DNA from: an uncultured Rubrobacteraceae bacterium
Lineage (GTDB): Bacteria; Actinomycetota; Rubrobacteria; Rubrobacterales; Rubrobacteraceae
Length of the DNA: 30,804 bases
Assembly (NCBI GenBank): GCA_902806015.1
Contig: CADCUZ010000105.1
Span: 1 to 30,804, forward strand
Reading direction: 5' to 3'
Shown in pieces: positions 16,196-23,916 of the stretch. Position numbers and translations under genes: made by a program. Position 1 is the first letter of the stretch, and each line of letters opens with the position of its first letter. The notes beneath the pieces are model-generated. The model was given only the letters and a program-made list of their open reading frames with translations, was not told where the DNA came from and made no database searches.

Positions 16196-16371
16196 GGGTG
16201 GGGCGGGCGGCGAGGAGGTCGGCGGGTGTGCCCTCGAAGAAAGCCGACGTAGTAGGACTCGTCGGTCTGCGGCGGTACGCCGAGCAGGGCGGTGTACGCG
16301 GCCTTGGCCGTCGCCAGGTCGGACACGGGATGCAGCACGGTCTTGATTCCCTAAGTGGAAGAGTCGGTCAT
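16134..16371 (-). pseudogene. Broken VOC-family (glyoxalase-like) gene
   Basis: A good ribosome site (TAAGGAG, 6 nt spacing) precedes an ATG at 16371, but codon 7 is TAG (MTDSST then stop). The same frame continues GIKTVLHPVSDLATAKAAYT, ALLGVPPQTDESYYVGF, a classic VOC N-terminus. A frameshift at about 16243 then moves the reading to FEGTPADLLAARPTLTGGHL up to a TGA at 16134. The second half of the domain is missing. So there is a nonsense codon, a frameshift and a 3' truncation: a clear pseudogene of a dioxygenase/glyoxalase-fold protein. Confidence 0.8.
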
Positions 16372-16443
16372 GGTCACTCCTTAAGTCGTGGGCCACATCG
16401 ACCCGGTGTGTCTCGTCGGGCGTAAAGACGAACGCCGGACGGG

Positions 16444-16866
16444 TCAGCGCAGCTCGTTGATGCGGATCAGGTTGCCCGCGGGATCGCGGATGGCGCAGTC
16501 GCGAACGCCGTACGGCTGCCCGGTCGGCTCCTGGACGACCTCGGCGCCGCTGGCCTGCAGCCGTTCGAAGGTGCCGTCGAGGTCCTTGGTGGCCAGGAGG
16601 ATGATGGCGTAGGTGCCCTTCGCCATCATCTCGACGACGGTGCGGCGCTCGTCGTCGGTGACGCCGGCGGGGCCGGCGGCCGGCGGGTGCAGGACGATGG
16701 ACGTGCCGGGCTGGTCGGGAGGGCCGACCATGATCCAGCGCATCCCGCCGTATCCGACGTCGTTGCGGACCTCGAAGCCGAGGGTGTCGCGGTAGAAGGC
16801 CAGGGATGCGTCCGGGTCGTCGTGCGGGAGGAAGCTCGCGTGAATGGTGATGTCCATGGCAGTCAT
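16444..16866 (-). CDS. VOC-family protein (glyoxalase/bleomycin-resistance fold)
   Basis: The product of 137-140 residues shows the paired beta-alpha-beta-beta-beta modules of the VOC superfamily: ITIHASFLPHDDPDASLAFY then RDTLGFEVRNDVGYGGMRW in the first, and YAIILLATKDLDGTFERLQA followed by GVRDCAIRDPAGNLIRINEL in the second. The DPAGN end is the usual metal or substrate loop. It starts at the ATG at 16866, one base overlapping the stop of an AraC remnant (TAATG), or at 16857. In actinobacteria such VOC genes often sit beside AraC regulators, as here. Substrate unknown. This is the only intact gene in this decayed stretch. Confidence 0.85.
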   Translation of the reverse strand: MTAMDITIHASFLPHDDPDASLAFYRDTLGFEVRNDVGYGGMRWIMVGPPDQPGTSIVLHPPAAGPAGVTDDERRTVVEMMAKGTYAIILLATKDLDGTFERLQASGAEVVQEPTGQPYGVRDCAIRDPAGNLIRINELR

Positions 16867-17024
16867 TATAGGTGCGGCTCGGGGGCCGGCGCTTCTCGAT
16901 TCCTGATCGGTCTGCTCACCTGTTTCGCCACGCAGGACGGCATCCCCGCCGTCGCGCGCGTCGCCTGGCGCCGATAGACGCTGGGCGGCACACCGACCAG
17001 CTCGGTGAAGCGACTGCTGATTTC
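16866..17024 (-). pseudogene. C-terminal remnant of an AraC-family regulator
   Basis: The frame SSRFTELVGVPPSVYRRQAT continuing to a basic tail (VSRPIRNREAPAPEPHL) is the last part of the AraC DNA-binding domain (second helix-turn-helix) and its C-terminus. The sensing domain and the first helix-turn-helix are missing; upstream of about 17024 the sequence is unrelated. Its TAA overlaps the VOC ATG by one base, so the original gene was coupled to the VOC gene. It cannot bind DNA normally. Confidence 0.75.
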
Positions 17025-17498
17025 GGCACCAGACCAACACAAATGCGGACGTGCTGGTGCTCCAGGGCTACCCGCAGCAGACCGATCCGCCGCAGCGGCT
17101 TGATCCCCAGGCTCGGGTCTCTTACAGCAAGGTAAGGCTGGAGGCGATCATAGATCGGCATAACTTGCCCGGTCGGTATTGGTGCGAGCGGGTCGAGGCA
17201 CAGACCATCTCCGGCGAGACTGTTCAGTTCGACCCACGCCTGCAGCACGTATGGAACACGTGGGTCATACAGGTGCTGCCGGAGCCGACTACTCCGCCCA
17301 CTTTCCCGGCTCACTGAACCTGGGAATCGGCTGACAACGTCCCTAGTCGAAGCGGTGACGTACCGTCAGGTGGCCGCGTGCTAAAGGGCAGACCGAGAGC
17401 GTGTGCATTGATTGCGAGAACAGTACGTAGGTGATGCCAGAACTTTGGCACCTCCTGTGGTCCGAATCTGGTCGGGATAGCTGGTAGATTACGTGCCA
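17025..17498. other. Unassigned stretch with long open frames on both strands
   Basis: From about 17027 to 17317 both strands are open. The plus strand (from 17051) reads MLVLQGYPQQTDPPQRLDPQ and the minus strand (to 17314) reads HLYDPRVPYVLQAWVELNSL then MPIYDRLQPYLAVRDPSLGI. Third-position GC is lower than in neighbouring genes on either strand. I recognise no family. It replaces the 5' part of the AraC gene, so it may be inserted or rearranged DNA, but I found no terminal repeats. 17320-17498 shows nothing but the upstream region of the phosphatase gene. Confidence 0.3.
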
Positions 17499-17978
17499 AT
17501 GGTGCGCGTGCTGTTCGTCTGTTTGGGCAATATCTGTAGGTCGCCATTAGCTCAAGGCGTCTTCGAGGGGGTGCTGCGGCGCGAGGGTCTGGAGGGCGAG
17601 GTCTTCGTGGACTCCGCCGGGACCGGGCGCTGGCACGTCGGCTCCCCGCCCGACAACCGCGCCCTGAGCGCCGCCGCCCTTCGCGGGGTGGACATTAGCT
17701 CCCAGAGGGCGCGTCAGATAACGTCGGACGACTGCCAAGACTTCGATTACGTCCTGACCATGGACGAGGAGAACTACGGGAAGGTCGCCGCCCTGTGCCG
17801 TAGCAACGCCGTTGTCAGGCCCTTCCTGGACTTTGCGCCCGACTCCCCGGAGAGGGAGGTCCCAGACCCCTACTCCAGCGGTCCCGACGAGTTCGAGCAC
17901 GTCCTGGACCTGGTGGAAGAAGCCTCGGAAGGGCTGCTCGACGACATACGCGGGCGACACCTGTCCGGGCGTCTCTGA
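17499..17978 (+). CDS. Low-molecular-weight protein-tyrosine-phosphatase family protein
   Basis: The product (about 159 residues) has the complete active-site loop near its start, VLFVCLGNICRSPLAQG (C-X5-R-S), and the general-acid segment EVPDPYSSG with the DPY motif. Size and ending are normal. The family dephosphorylates phosphotyrosine in capsule or signalling systems, or, as shown for the human member, ribulosamine 5-phosphates on glycated proteins. The ATG at 17499 is chosen; a GTG at 17493 is possible. No strong ribosome site is seen. It is convergent with the response regulator, 11 nt apart. A second, inactive-looking copy lies at 23449. Confidence 0.92.
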   Translation: MVRVLFVCLGNICRSPLAQGVFEGVLRREGLEGEVFVDSAGTGRWHVGSPPDNRALSAAALRGVDISSQRARQITSDDCQDFDYVLTMDEENYGKVAALCRSNAVVRPFLDFAPDSPEREVPDPYSSGPDEFEHVLDLVEEASEGLLDDIRGRHLSGRL

Positions 17979-17989
17979 GAGCTAGTCAC

Positions 17990-18646
17990 CTACGTACTCT
18001 CCTGTCCTAACCCCGCTTCGCGGGCGCGGATGATGGCCTGCGCGCGGTCCGAGACCTGGAGCTTGGTGAAGATGTTCGAGACGTGGTTGCGCACCGTCTT
18101 GGGGCTCAGGTAGAGGTGCTTGGCGATCTCGGGGTTCGTCTCGTGCCGGGCGATCAGGGCGAGGATCTCGTGCTCGCGCTCGGTGAGCTCGGGGAAGGCG
18201 TCCGGCGGGGCGCTCGGGCGAGGGCCGGCGAAGTACTGGATGAGGCGCTTGGCGATCGAAGGGCCGAAGATCGCCTCTCCGCTCGAGACGGCGCGGATCG
18301 AGCGCAGTATCTCGGCCTTGAGGGCGCCCTTCAAGAGATAACCGCGGGCGCCGGCCTGCAAAGCGGCGAACACCGAATCGTCGTCCTCGAACATGCTGAT
18401 GACGAGGATGGCTATGTGAGGGCTGGTGCGCAAGATGCGGCGCGTCGCCTCTATGCCGCCCACCCCCGGCATGTTGAGGTCCATCAGGATCACGTCCGGC
18501 TGGAGCTCGGCTGCTAGCGAGATGGCTTCTTCTCCGTCTCCGGCCTCGCCCACGACCTCGAGGTCGGGCGCCGAAGCGAGGAGCGCCCGAAGTCCGTCGC
18601 GGAAGTGGGGGTGATCGTCGGCTACGAGAACGCGGATGAGTTCCAT
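17990..18646 (-). CDS. Two-component response regulator, NarL/FixJ family
   Basis: The 218-residue protein has a receiver domain (residues 1-120): ELIRVLVADDHPHFRDGLRA with the acidic Asp pair, the phosphoacceptor Asp in PDVILMDLNMPGVGG, and the Lys in ARGYLLKGALKAE. The C-terminal LuxR-type helix-turn-helix is FPELTEREHEILALIARHE, NPEIAKHLYLSPKTVRNHVS, NIFTKLQVSDRAQAI. Start at the ATG at 18646, with GGAGGAT 6 nt upstream; a longer GTG start at 18670 lacks a site. It begins 20 nt after its histidine kinase, so both form one system. Confidence 0.95.
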   Translation of the reverse strand: MELIRVLVADDHPHFRDGLRALLASAPDLEVVGEAGDGEEAISLAAELQPDVILMDLNMPGVGGIEATRRILRTSPHIAILVISMFEDDDSVFAALQAGARGYLLKGALKAEILRSIRAVSSGEAIFGPSIAKRLIQYFAGPRPSAPPDAFPELTEREHEILALIARHETNPEIAKHLYLSPKTVRNHVSNIFTKLQVSDRAQAIIRAREAGLGQEST

Positions 18647-18666
18647 GGTTGATCCTCCTGGACTTG

Positions 18667-20847
18667 TCACTTCGTCGAGTCGTTCGTGGTGCCGGAGTTG
18701 CGTCCACGGGGCAAGTACGCGCAGACCTGGGTGCCCCCGGCAGGCGGGGCCTCCACGGAGAACCGTCCACCTAGCTCGGCCGCCCGTTCGCGCATCGAGG
18801 AGAGGCCAACACCCGTGCCTCGGTTCTCTCCGATCCCCCGTCCGTCGTCGGCGACTTCCACGTAGAGCGCCGCGGTCGCCTCGTCGAGCGCGACACGAAC
18901 AACGCAGGTGCGGGCCGCTGAGTGGCGCTCGGCGTTGGTTACGGCCTCGAGGGCGATGCGGTAGGCGGCGACCTCCACGGCGGCGGGCAGGGGCGGCAGC
19001 TGGTCCGGTGCCTCGACGCTCACGCGGAGGCCGCCGACGTTGTGGTGATCGGCGTGAGCCCGTAGCGCCCCGAGAAGGCCCAGGGCGTCGAGCGCCGGCG
19101 GCCTTAGCGCGTAGACGAGGTGCCGCACGTCGGAGACGGCGGCCTGGGCGCGATCCACGAGGCTGTCTAGCAGCTCTCGCGCGCGCTCGGGATCGGCGGA
19201 GACGAGGTCCCTTGCGGCCTCGGCCGTCATCGTCAGGCCGGCGAGCTGCGGACCGAGGCCGTCGTGCAGGTCCCGCCTGAGGCGCCTCCGCTCCTCCTCG
19301 CGCGCCGCGACCAGCCGCTCGCGCGAGCGCTGGAGGTCGGCGGAGAGGCGTAGGGCCTCGTCGGAGAGCCGCACCGCGTGGGCGGCCACCCCGATCTGGT
19401 GGGTGAGGTCCTCCAGGAGCCGCCGGTCTGCGGGCCCGAACGTCTCGTCCCCGGCGCGCGGGCCCAGGATCAGGCGCCCCACCATTTCGCCTCCGTAGAC
19501 AAGTGGCGCCTCGAGCGGCCGGTCCACAGGATTTCCGGCGGCGGCCGCGGTCTGGAAACCGTCATCGCGCCTGAGTTGGATCGCCACGTATGGCAGCTTC
19601 AACGCCTCCTTCACCGTCTTGGCGACGGCGGGCAGCACGGCGTCGGGAGCGAGCGTGGATTCGAGGCGGGATCCGAGACGCGAGAGCACCGCGTAAGGGT
19701 CGTCGCGCTCGCCGTACATTAGCCTGTTCACCTCCCGCTGAAGGCGCTCGCGCACCGGTGCGAACAGGACGGCCGCGAGGCCCGTGGCTACCAGCGAGAC
19801 GATCAAGTTCCCGCGCAACTGCAACAGCGCTCCGAGCCCGCCCACCACCAGCACGTAAAGGAGTACGACGCTGGTGGTCAGAATGCCGTAAACCAGCGCG
19901 CGGTTGATGACGAGATCGATGTCAAAGAGGTGGTAGCGCAGGATGGCGATACCGATGGAGAGCGGGATGAAGAGCAGGGATAGGCTGTAGACGGTCTGTC
20001 CTGCCAGGCCGACGAGGAGCTGGGAGGAGAGCGGCGGGAACAACATGACCGCGCCCTGCGTCCCCACGACCGTCGCCGTGATCCCGAAGACGATCCACTT
20101 CGTCTGCTGGCGCTCCACGGGGCCGGACACCCGCCGGTAGCGGTAGACCTGCGCGTACACGATGGATGCCAATAAGAGGAGGACCACCGCGGCGTTGAGG
20201 GGATCGGGGATATCCGGTAGGAAGGTGGAGGGAAAAAAGTACTCGTCTACCTGCCCGACAACGAACACGACGGCCAGCGCCCGCGTCCATCGTGGCACGA
20301 ACCGCCCGTCGGGAAAGAGATAGAAAAAGACCACAAGGGACGTGTTGCCGAGGAAAGACACGAAGGGGACCACTAACCACAGGGTGGTGGGTTCGTCCGC
20401 GAACGTGTCCGGGTTCGGCGCGAGGTTTGCCCCCGCGAGCGTCACGAGCACGAGCGCGAGGAAAAGGGCCATGCGTTCATCGGACTTTCGCAAAAAGATG
20501 AGCACGCCGACCACAAACGAGGTTACCGCGAAGATAAGGTCGACACCGATCAGGTACCCGGCGTAGAAGCCCACGGAGAGGCCCATCTCCCCGAGCTCGC
20601 GCGCGTTCGCCGGGGTTAGGGTCGCAGGGTTGCACGCGCCGCCCGTACACACCGTCTGGAGCCGCGCGAATTCGGCCGGGATGCTTATGACGATACCAAC
20701 CACCGTCAGCACGGCTACGACCACCCAAGCCATGCGTGCCGTTAGGAGATAGCGGCCATGCAGCCGCGTGTTGGCACGCCGTGGTAGGGCGGGGGTTGCG
20801 GACGGTGGCTCTGTCGAAAGGGGGCGGCTCACGCGTATGCTCTCCAT
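18667..20847 (-). CDS. Membrane sensor histidine kinase with GAF domain, NarX/LiaS-like (HisKA_3)
   Basis: The 726-residue protein has a hydrophobic N-terminal half with about nine TM helices (residues about 37-340), including a loop with CTGGAC after the first helix and FYLFPDGRFVPRWTRALAVV. A GAF-like domain follows (about 390-500), then a dimerisation/phosphoacceptor helix REEERRRLRRDLHDGLGPQL with the His, and an ATPase domain with ALEAVTNAERHS (N box) and VADDGRGIGENRGTGVGLSS (G boxes). All catalytic residues look intact. The signal is unknown, though membrane perturbation is typical of multi-TM kinases in this family. A small frameshifted membrane ORF ends directly before its ATG (TAGATG), so the kinase closes a row of membrane-protein genes on this strand. 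Confidence 0.94.
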   Translation of the reverse strand: MESIRVSRPLSTEPPSATPALPRRANTRLHGRYLLTARMAWVVVAVLTVVGIVISIPAEFARLQTVCTGGACNPATLTPANARELGEMGLSVGFYAGYLIGVDLIFAVTSFVVGVLIFLRKSDERMALFLALVLVTLAGANLAPNPDTFADEPTTLWLVVPFVSFLGNTSLVVFFYLFPDGRFVPRWTRALAVVFVVGQVDEYFFPSTFLPDIPDPLNAAVVLLLLASIVYAQVYRYRRVSGPVERQQTKWIVFGITATVVGTQGAVMLFPPLSSQLLVGLAGQTVYSLSLLFIPLSIGIAILRYHLFDIDLVINRALVYGILTTSVVLLYVLVVGGLGALLQLRGNLIVSLVATGLAAVLFAPVRERLQREVNRLMYGERDDPYAVLSRLGSRLESTLAPDAVLPAVAKTVKEALKLPYVAIQLRRDDGFQTAAAAGNPVDRPLEAPLVYGGEMVGRLILGPRAGDETFGPADRRLLEDLTHQIGVAAHAVRLSDEALRLSADLQRSRERLVAAREEERRRLRRDLHDGLGPQLAGLTMTAEAARDLVSADPERARELLDSLVDRAQAAVSDVRHLVYALRPPALDALGLLGALRAHADHHNVGGLRVSVEAPDQLPPLPAAVEVAAYRIALEAVTNAERHSAARTCVVRVALDEATAALYVEVADDGRGIGENRGTGVGLSSMRERAAELGGRFSVEAPPAGGTQVCAYLPRGRNSGTTNDSTK

Positions 20848-21047
20848 CTAAGCATCCGATGGGCGGGCATCGAGATCGGGCAGGATTCCATTACCAAGCT
20901 CCTTCTCTTCTGCCACGCTACCATATCTGACCGGTGGGTGGACGAGGCCGGGCACCCACATGCTCACGATCAAGCCGAAGGCGATCGGGAGAAGGCGATT
21001 ATCCCGCGGGTCTTGTGGCCCTGTGCAACATCTGCTGTATGGTTCAT
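20848..21047 (-). pseudogene. Small membrane protein with a one-base frameshift, directly upstream of the kinase
   Basis: An ATG at 21047 with AAAGGAG about 8 nt upstream opens MNHTADVAQGHKTRGIIAF, which then hits TGA. A one-base insertion near 20994 would join it to the second frame, PIAFGLIVSMWVPGLVHPP then VRYGSVAEEKELGNGILPDL, ending in a TAG that abuts the kinase ATG. The joined product would be about 66 residues with one TM helix and an acidic tail. The good ribosome site and clean end suggest a recently broken gene or a sequencing error. It is preceded by a copy of the repeated hairpin element. No family recognised. Confidence 0.6.
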
Positions 21048-21073
21048 ATCAGGTCTCCTTTCTCGGTTGGTAA

Positions 21074-21117
21074 TCCCGGATCGCCATGCCTGGATACGAG
21101 CACAAGGCAATCCGGGG
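21074..21117 (-). repeat. Hairpin-forming spacer element, copy 2
   Basis: On the plus strand CCCGGATCGCC (21075-21085) pairs with GGCAATCCGGG (21106-21116) with one mismatch and a 20-nt loop. The first arm with its flank (TCCCGGATCGCCATGC) is nearly identical to that of the element at 22214-22258. On the minus strand it is followed in both places by a shared tract ACCGAGAAA and then a Shine-Dalgarno sequence and ATG. It lies 27-70 nt before the small membrane gene and after the CPBP gene. Confidence 0.6.
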
Positions 21118-21170
21118 CTGTCGGTTATTGCGCTCTCCGTCTCCCCCGGCCAGTACCCTGGATCATCACA

Positions 21171-22168
21171 TCACCTAGAAGAGGGCATCTCCGAACCGGA
21201 GATGGGCCGCTCGACCTTGCCCGAGGGTACCTCCTGTGGTGTTGCCTGGTCTGGTTCGTACGACAGGCGGCCTCTGGTAAACAAGGTGAGGAACAGGGCG
21301 AGGACTCCCAATACGGCGTACAGCCATCCGTTGTTGGCGAATATGCTATTCATCTCGGGCATGAAGGCGGTGACGAGATCGTTGTTTGAGATGTTAAACG
21401 CGGCGTGGAAGAGCGTGACGACGATGACGCTGCCCATGGTGACGTTGAACAGCCAGGTCATCACTATCCGGGTGAGGACCGCCAGGAGTATGAGCAGGGG
21501 GAGCAAGTAGAGCAGCCGGTCGACTTCACCGAGGCCTACCTTGTCGGCCACAACCTGCGTGGAATTGAAGTAGGCGGGCAGGTGCCAAAGCGCCCACAGC
21601 ACGCCCACCACCACGCTCGCCATAAGAGGTCCGTACCTGTCCTGCAACCTCGGCAAGGCGAACCCCATCCAACCGATCTCTTCCCACAGGCTCACGATCA
21701 AGAACACCATCACCACCTTGGGCAGGTAGGAAGTGAAGATGAGCGGCCACTCCTCGATGAGGGCCCCAAGCGGCGCAGCCCCCAACACGAGGCTGGCTGC
21801 CACGAAGTAGACGGGTGGCACAACCCGAAGATGGCTATGAGGTACCAGTGGACGCCAACCCGCCACCTAAGGATGCGACGGCGCAGCAGTTCTCGCGTGC
21901 CTTCCTTGCCCTCGACCATCCTCGTCACGACGAAGGCTGCGAGCGCTGGGCCTACCATCGAGGCGGGGATGAAGGAGAGCATGACGGCGGGTGCGGGTAT
22001 GTCGATCGGGATGAAACCGAAACCGGACTCGAAGAGGACTGTTGGGAGCAGGACGAGCCAACCACCGAAGAAAGCCAGAACGAAGAAGGCCACGAGCGGA
22101 TAGCCGATCACCAACCGCTTGAAGTGCGGAGCGTTGTCCGGACGGGGGGTTGCGGTGGTTATGGACAT
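21171..22168 (-). pseudogene. CPBP-family intramembrane metalloprotease, one frameshift
   Basis: Two overlapping frames together make a protein of about 332 residues. The first (ATG at 22168, GGAG 8 nt upstream) has two or more TM helices and ends YLIAIFG; the second resumes PPVYFVAASLVLGAAPLG. They join near 21815, so one indel breaks the gene. The second frame contains the CPBP (Abi/CAAX protease) motifs: LWEEIGWMGFALPRLQDRYG with the Glu-Glu pair, GVLWALWHLPAYF with the first His, and TLFHAAFNISNN with the second His and Asn. The usual Arg after the Glu pair is Met (GWMGF). CPBP enzymes cleave prenylated or signal-type peptides in membranes or act in self-immunity. If the shift is a sequence error the enzyme would be complete. 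Confidence 0.8.
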
Positions 22169-22213
22169 ATCGGTAGCTCCTTTCCGCTGGTTCTTGGTTT
22201 CTCGGTGGGTGCG

Positions 22214-22258
22214 TCCCGGATCGCCGTGCGAGGGGTGCAAGCGCATGGCGATCCGGGA
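22214..22258 (-). repeat. Hairpin-forming spacer element, copy 1
   Basis: TCCCGGATCGCCGTGCG (22214-22230) and CGCATGGCGATCCGGGA (22242-22258) form a 17-bp stem with a single mismatch and an 11-nt loop. It lies between the six-TM gene and the CPBP gene, both on the minus strand, 46-90 nt before the CPBP ATG. Sequence and surroundings match the element at 21074. No T-run follows, so a plain terminator is not obvious; an operator, attenuator or processing hairpin fits equally well. Confidence 0.65.
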
Positions 22259-22275
22259 ATCTGGAGGAGGTTAGG

Positions 22276-22986
22276 TTATTGCACTCTGGGTTGGGCTCGG
22301 ACGCCCACCGTCTCGGCGGAGGGTCTGCGCAGGACGCTATAGGCCATCCACGCCCCGCTTATCACTAGCAGTACCATGCCCACGGGCACCGTAGCCGGGG
22401 TAGCGTCAGCGCCGATCGGCAGCAACGCGTACAACATACCCAGCATGGGGAGGGCGGAGCCGGCGGCCCAGAGGGCTCCAGCCCACCTAGGCAGCGTCGT
22501 AGAGCGCCAGATGGCTACTCCCAGCAGCACGTTGCCCACCAACATCAGCAGGAAGGACACCCCGAAGGTCGCCATCATCGCGGTCTGCGCCAAGATGGTA
22601 GGCATCTCGCGGTAGCCCTCTATGCCCTGCAGGTGCATCTGACCCTGCTCGGGCGAAGAGAAGGTGGAGACCCCACCGACCATAAGGAACAGGAGGCTGC
22701 CAAAGACGGTGATAGCCATAGCCACCAACCCCATGCGGCCCGCGCGGCTTCTTGCGAGGTAGGCGCCCAAGGCAAACGTGCCGAAGATCGCCAAGATCAG
22801 GCCGAGGTCACTGGCGAACAGGTGCGTGAGCACGTAGAAGTCGGTAGTAACGTAGCGAGCCCAGGCATCGTAGTGGGTGTTCGGGTCGGGTTGGGGGTTG
22901 AGGCTCGAGAAGAAGCTCAGCACTCCGTAGAGGGGCAGGCCTAGCAGGCCCGCGCCGATCCACTTAGTGGTGTTGGGTGTAGACAT
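22276..22986 (-). CDS. Six-TM membrane protein of unknown function
   Basis: The 236-residue product has six hydrophobic helices at about residues 10-29, 60-80, 85-106, 135-157, 168-188 and 197-217, with short loops. An extracytoplasmic loop NPQPDPNTHYDAWARYVTTD and a second (SSPEQGQMHLQGIEGYREMP) carry most polar residues. The C-terminus is basic. AAAGGAGGGG lies about 10 nt before the ATG. It is the first gene of the minus-strand row leading to CPBP, the small membrane protein and the two-component pair, and a palindromic region lies upstream. I do not recognise the family; it may be a target or accessory of the sensor system. Confidence 0.75.
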   Translation of the reverse strand: MSTPNTTKWIGAGLLGLPLYGVLSFFSSLNPQPDPNTHYDAWARYVTTDFYVLTHLFASDLGLILAIFGTFALGAYLARSRAGRMGLVAMAITVFGSLLFLMVGGVSTFSSPEQGQMHLQGIEGYREMPTILAQTAMMATFGVSFLLMLVGNVLLGVAIWRSTTLPRWAGALWAAGSALPMLGMLYALLPIGADATPATVPVGMVLLVISGAWMAYSVLRRPSAETVGVRAQPRVQ

Positions 22987-23072
22987 CAGGGACTCCCCTC
23001 CTTTGGTTTTGGCTCCTTATTGGAGTTGTGAGCAGCCTAGGGGGTAAGGCGTCCCGCCGTCATGAGTCAGAG

Positions 23073-23112
23073 TCCCGGATTGGCCGGGAAAAATGTCCCG
23101 GTCCTTAAGGAC
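23073..23112 (-). promoter_or_regulatory. Palindromic operator candidate upstream of the six-TM gene
   Basis: Three symmetrical elements lie side by side on the plus strand: TCCCGGATTGGCC (23073-23085), related to the arms of the downstream hairpins; CCGGGA-N6-TCCCGG (23084-23101), a perfect 6+6 palindrome with an AT-rich centre; and GTCCTTAAGGAC (23101-23112), a perfect 12-bp palindrome. NarL-type regulators commonly bind GGGAC-like inverted repeats with a short spacer, so this may be the site for the regulator at 17990-18646. It is about 90-125 nt upstream of the start. The binding assignment is inference. Confidence 0.4.
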
Positions 23113-23448
23113 ACAGGTAGCCACCATGTTCAGATGAGCGGTCTAGAAGCCGCGTACCTGCCAACATGCGCTACCGGGCTCGAATGCTTGGTCCAACGCC
23201 GGTACAACTGGCCCGTGGTGGTTCACTGTCATCGGTGAGTCCGGGGCTACGATCACTCTCACCTCAGATCAGATGTTCCACCCCGGTGGCTTCTCGTGTT
23301 GGCACGGTGCGGAAGCGTGGGCAATGCTCCTCCGTGTGTTTTTAGGGCGGTGTTCAGGCCAGCGAAATCTTCAACTCGATATACGGCTCTGCTACCCTGC
23401 CCAACGGATCGCGCAACACGGCGGTGACGTGCAGCCGGAAGGATTCGT
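23113..23448. other. Gene-free stretch
   Basis: No convincing coding frame, repeat or RNA gene is visible. Short frames on both strands are Arg- or Ser-rich shadows. Base composition is less GC-skewed than in genes. It holds whatever promoter serves the phosphatase-like gene at 23449, but I see no clear boxes. Confidence 0.4.
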
Positions 23449-23916
23449 GTGTTTGTGAGGCGTGAGCATTGCCGCTCCCCGATCTCGCAGGGTATCTTCG
23501 AGGATGTCGTCGTGCGGCGGGAGGGCCTGGGGGGCGAAGTCTTCGTCGAGTCTGCCGGGACGGACTCCTGGCACATCGGGGAGCCGCCGTACGAGGGGGC
23601 GGTCCGAAGCGCCACCCTCCGTGGCCTGGATATCAGCGGCCAGCGGGGGCGGCAGCGTCGCTCCGAAGACTGCGACGCCTTCGACTACGCCCTTATGATG
23701 GACGAGGAATACTACCGCGCGGTCTCCGAATTCTGCCGGGGTAGCGCAGTCGTTAGGCCTTCCCTGGGCTTCGCCCCCGGGCCGCCGGAGCGCGAGGTGG
23801 CGGACCAGTACTTCGGGAAATCCGACGGTTTCGAGCACGGCTTCAACCTCGCGGAGCGGGCGTCCGAGGCGCCCATCGAAGACATCCGCGGGCGGCACCC
23901 GGGCGTCGGTGGCTGA
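23449..23916 (+). CDS. Low-molecular-weight phosphatase paralogue lacking the catalytic cysteine
   Basis: The 155-residue frame aligns over its whole length with the intact phosphatase at 17499: SPISQGIFEDVVVRREGLGG, GEVFVESAGTDSWHIGEPP, AFDYALMMDEEYYRAVSEF and PEREVADQYFGKSDGFEHGF all have counterparts. The active-site loop is ruined: VCLGNICRSP has become FVRREHCRSP, one residue shorter, with no nucleophilic Cys at its start, and DPY has become DQY. The normal strand-one Met-Val-Arg-Val start is also missing, so the GTG start is provisional. The frame has stayed open despite this. Its end overlaps the fructosamine-kinase gene by 8 nt. It is either a recent pseudogene or a binding subunit without catalysis. 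Confidence 0.75.
   Translation: MFVRREHCRSPISQGIFEDVVVRREGLGGEVFVESAGTDSWHIGEPPYEGAVRSATLRGLDISGQRGRQRRSEDCDAFDYALMMDEEYYRAVSEFCRGSAVVRPSLGFAPGPPEREVADQYFGKSDGFEHGFNLAERASEAPIEDIRGRHPGVGG

Noticed and set aside
21815..22342. Plus-strand frames opposite the CPBP and six-TM genes
   Set aside because: Glu/Asp/His-rich shadows of hydrophobic genes on the other strand.
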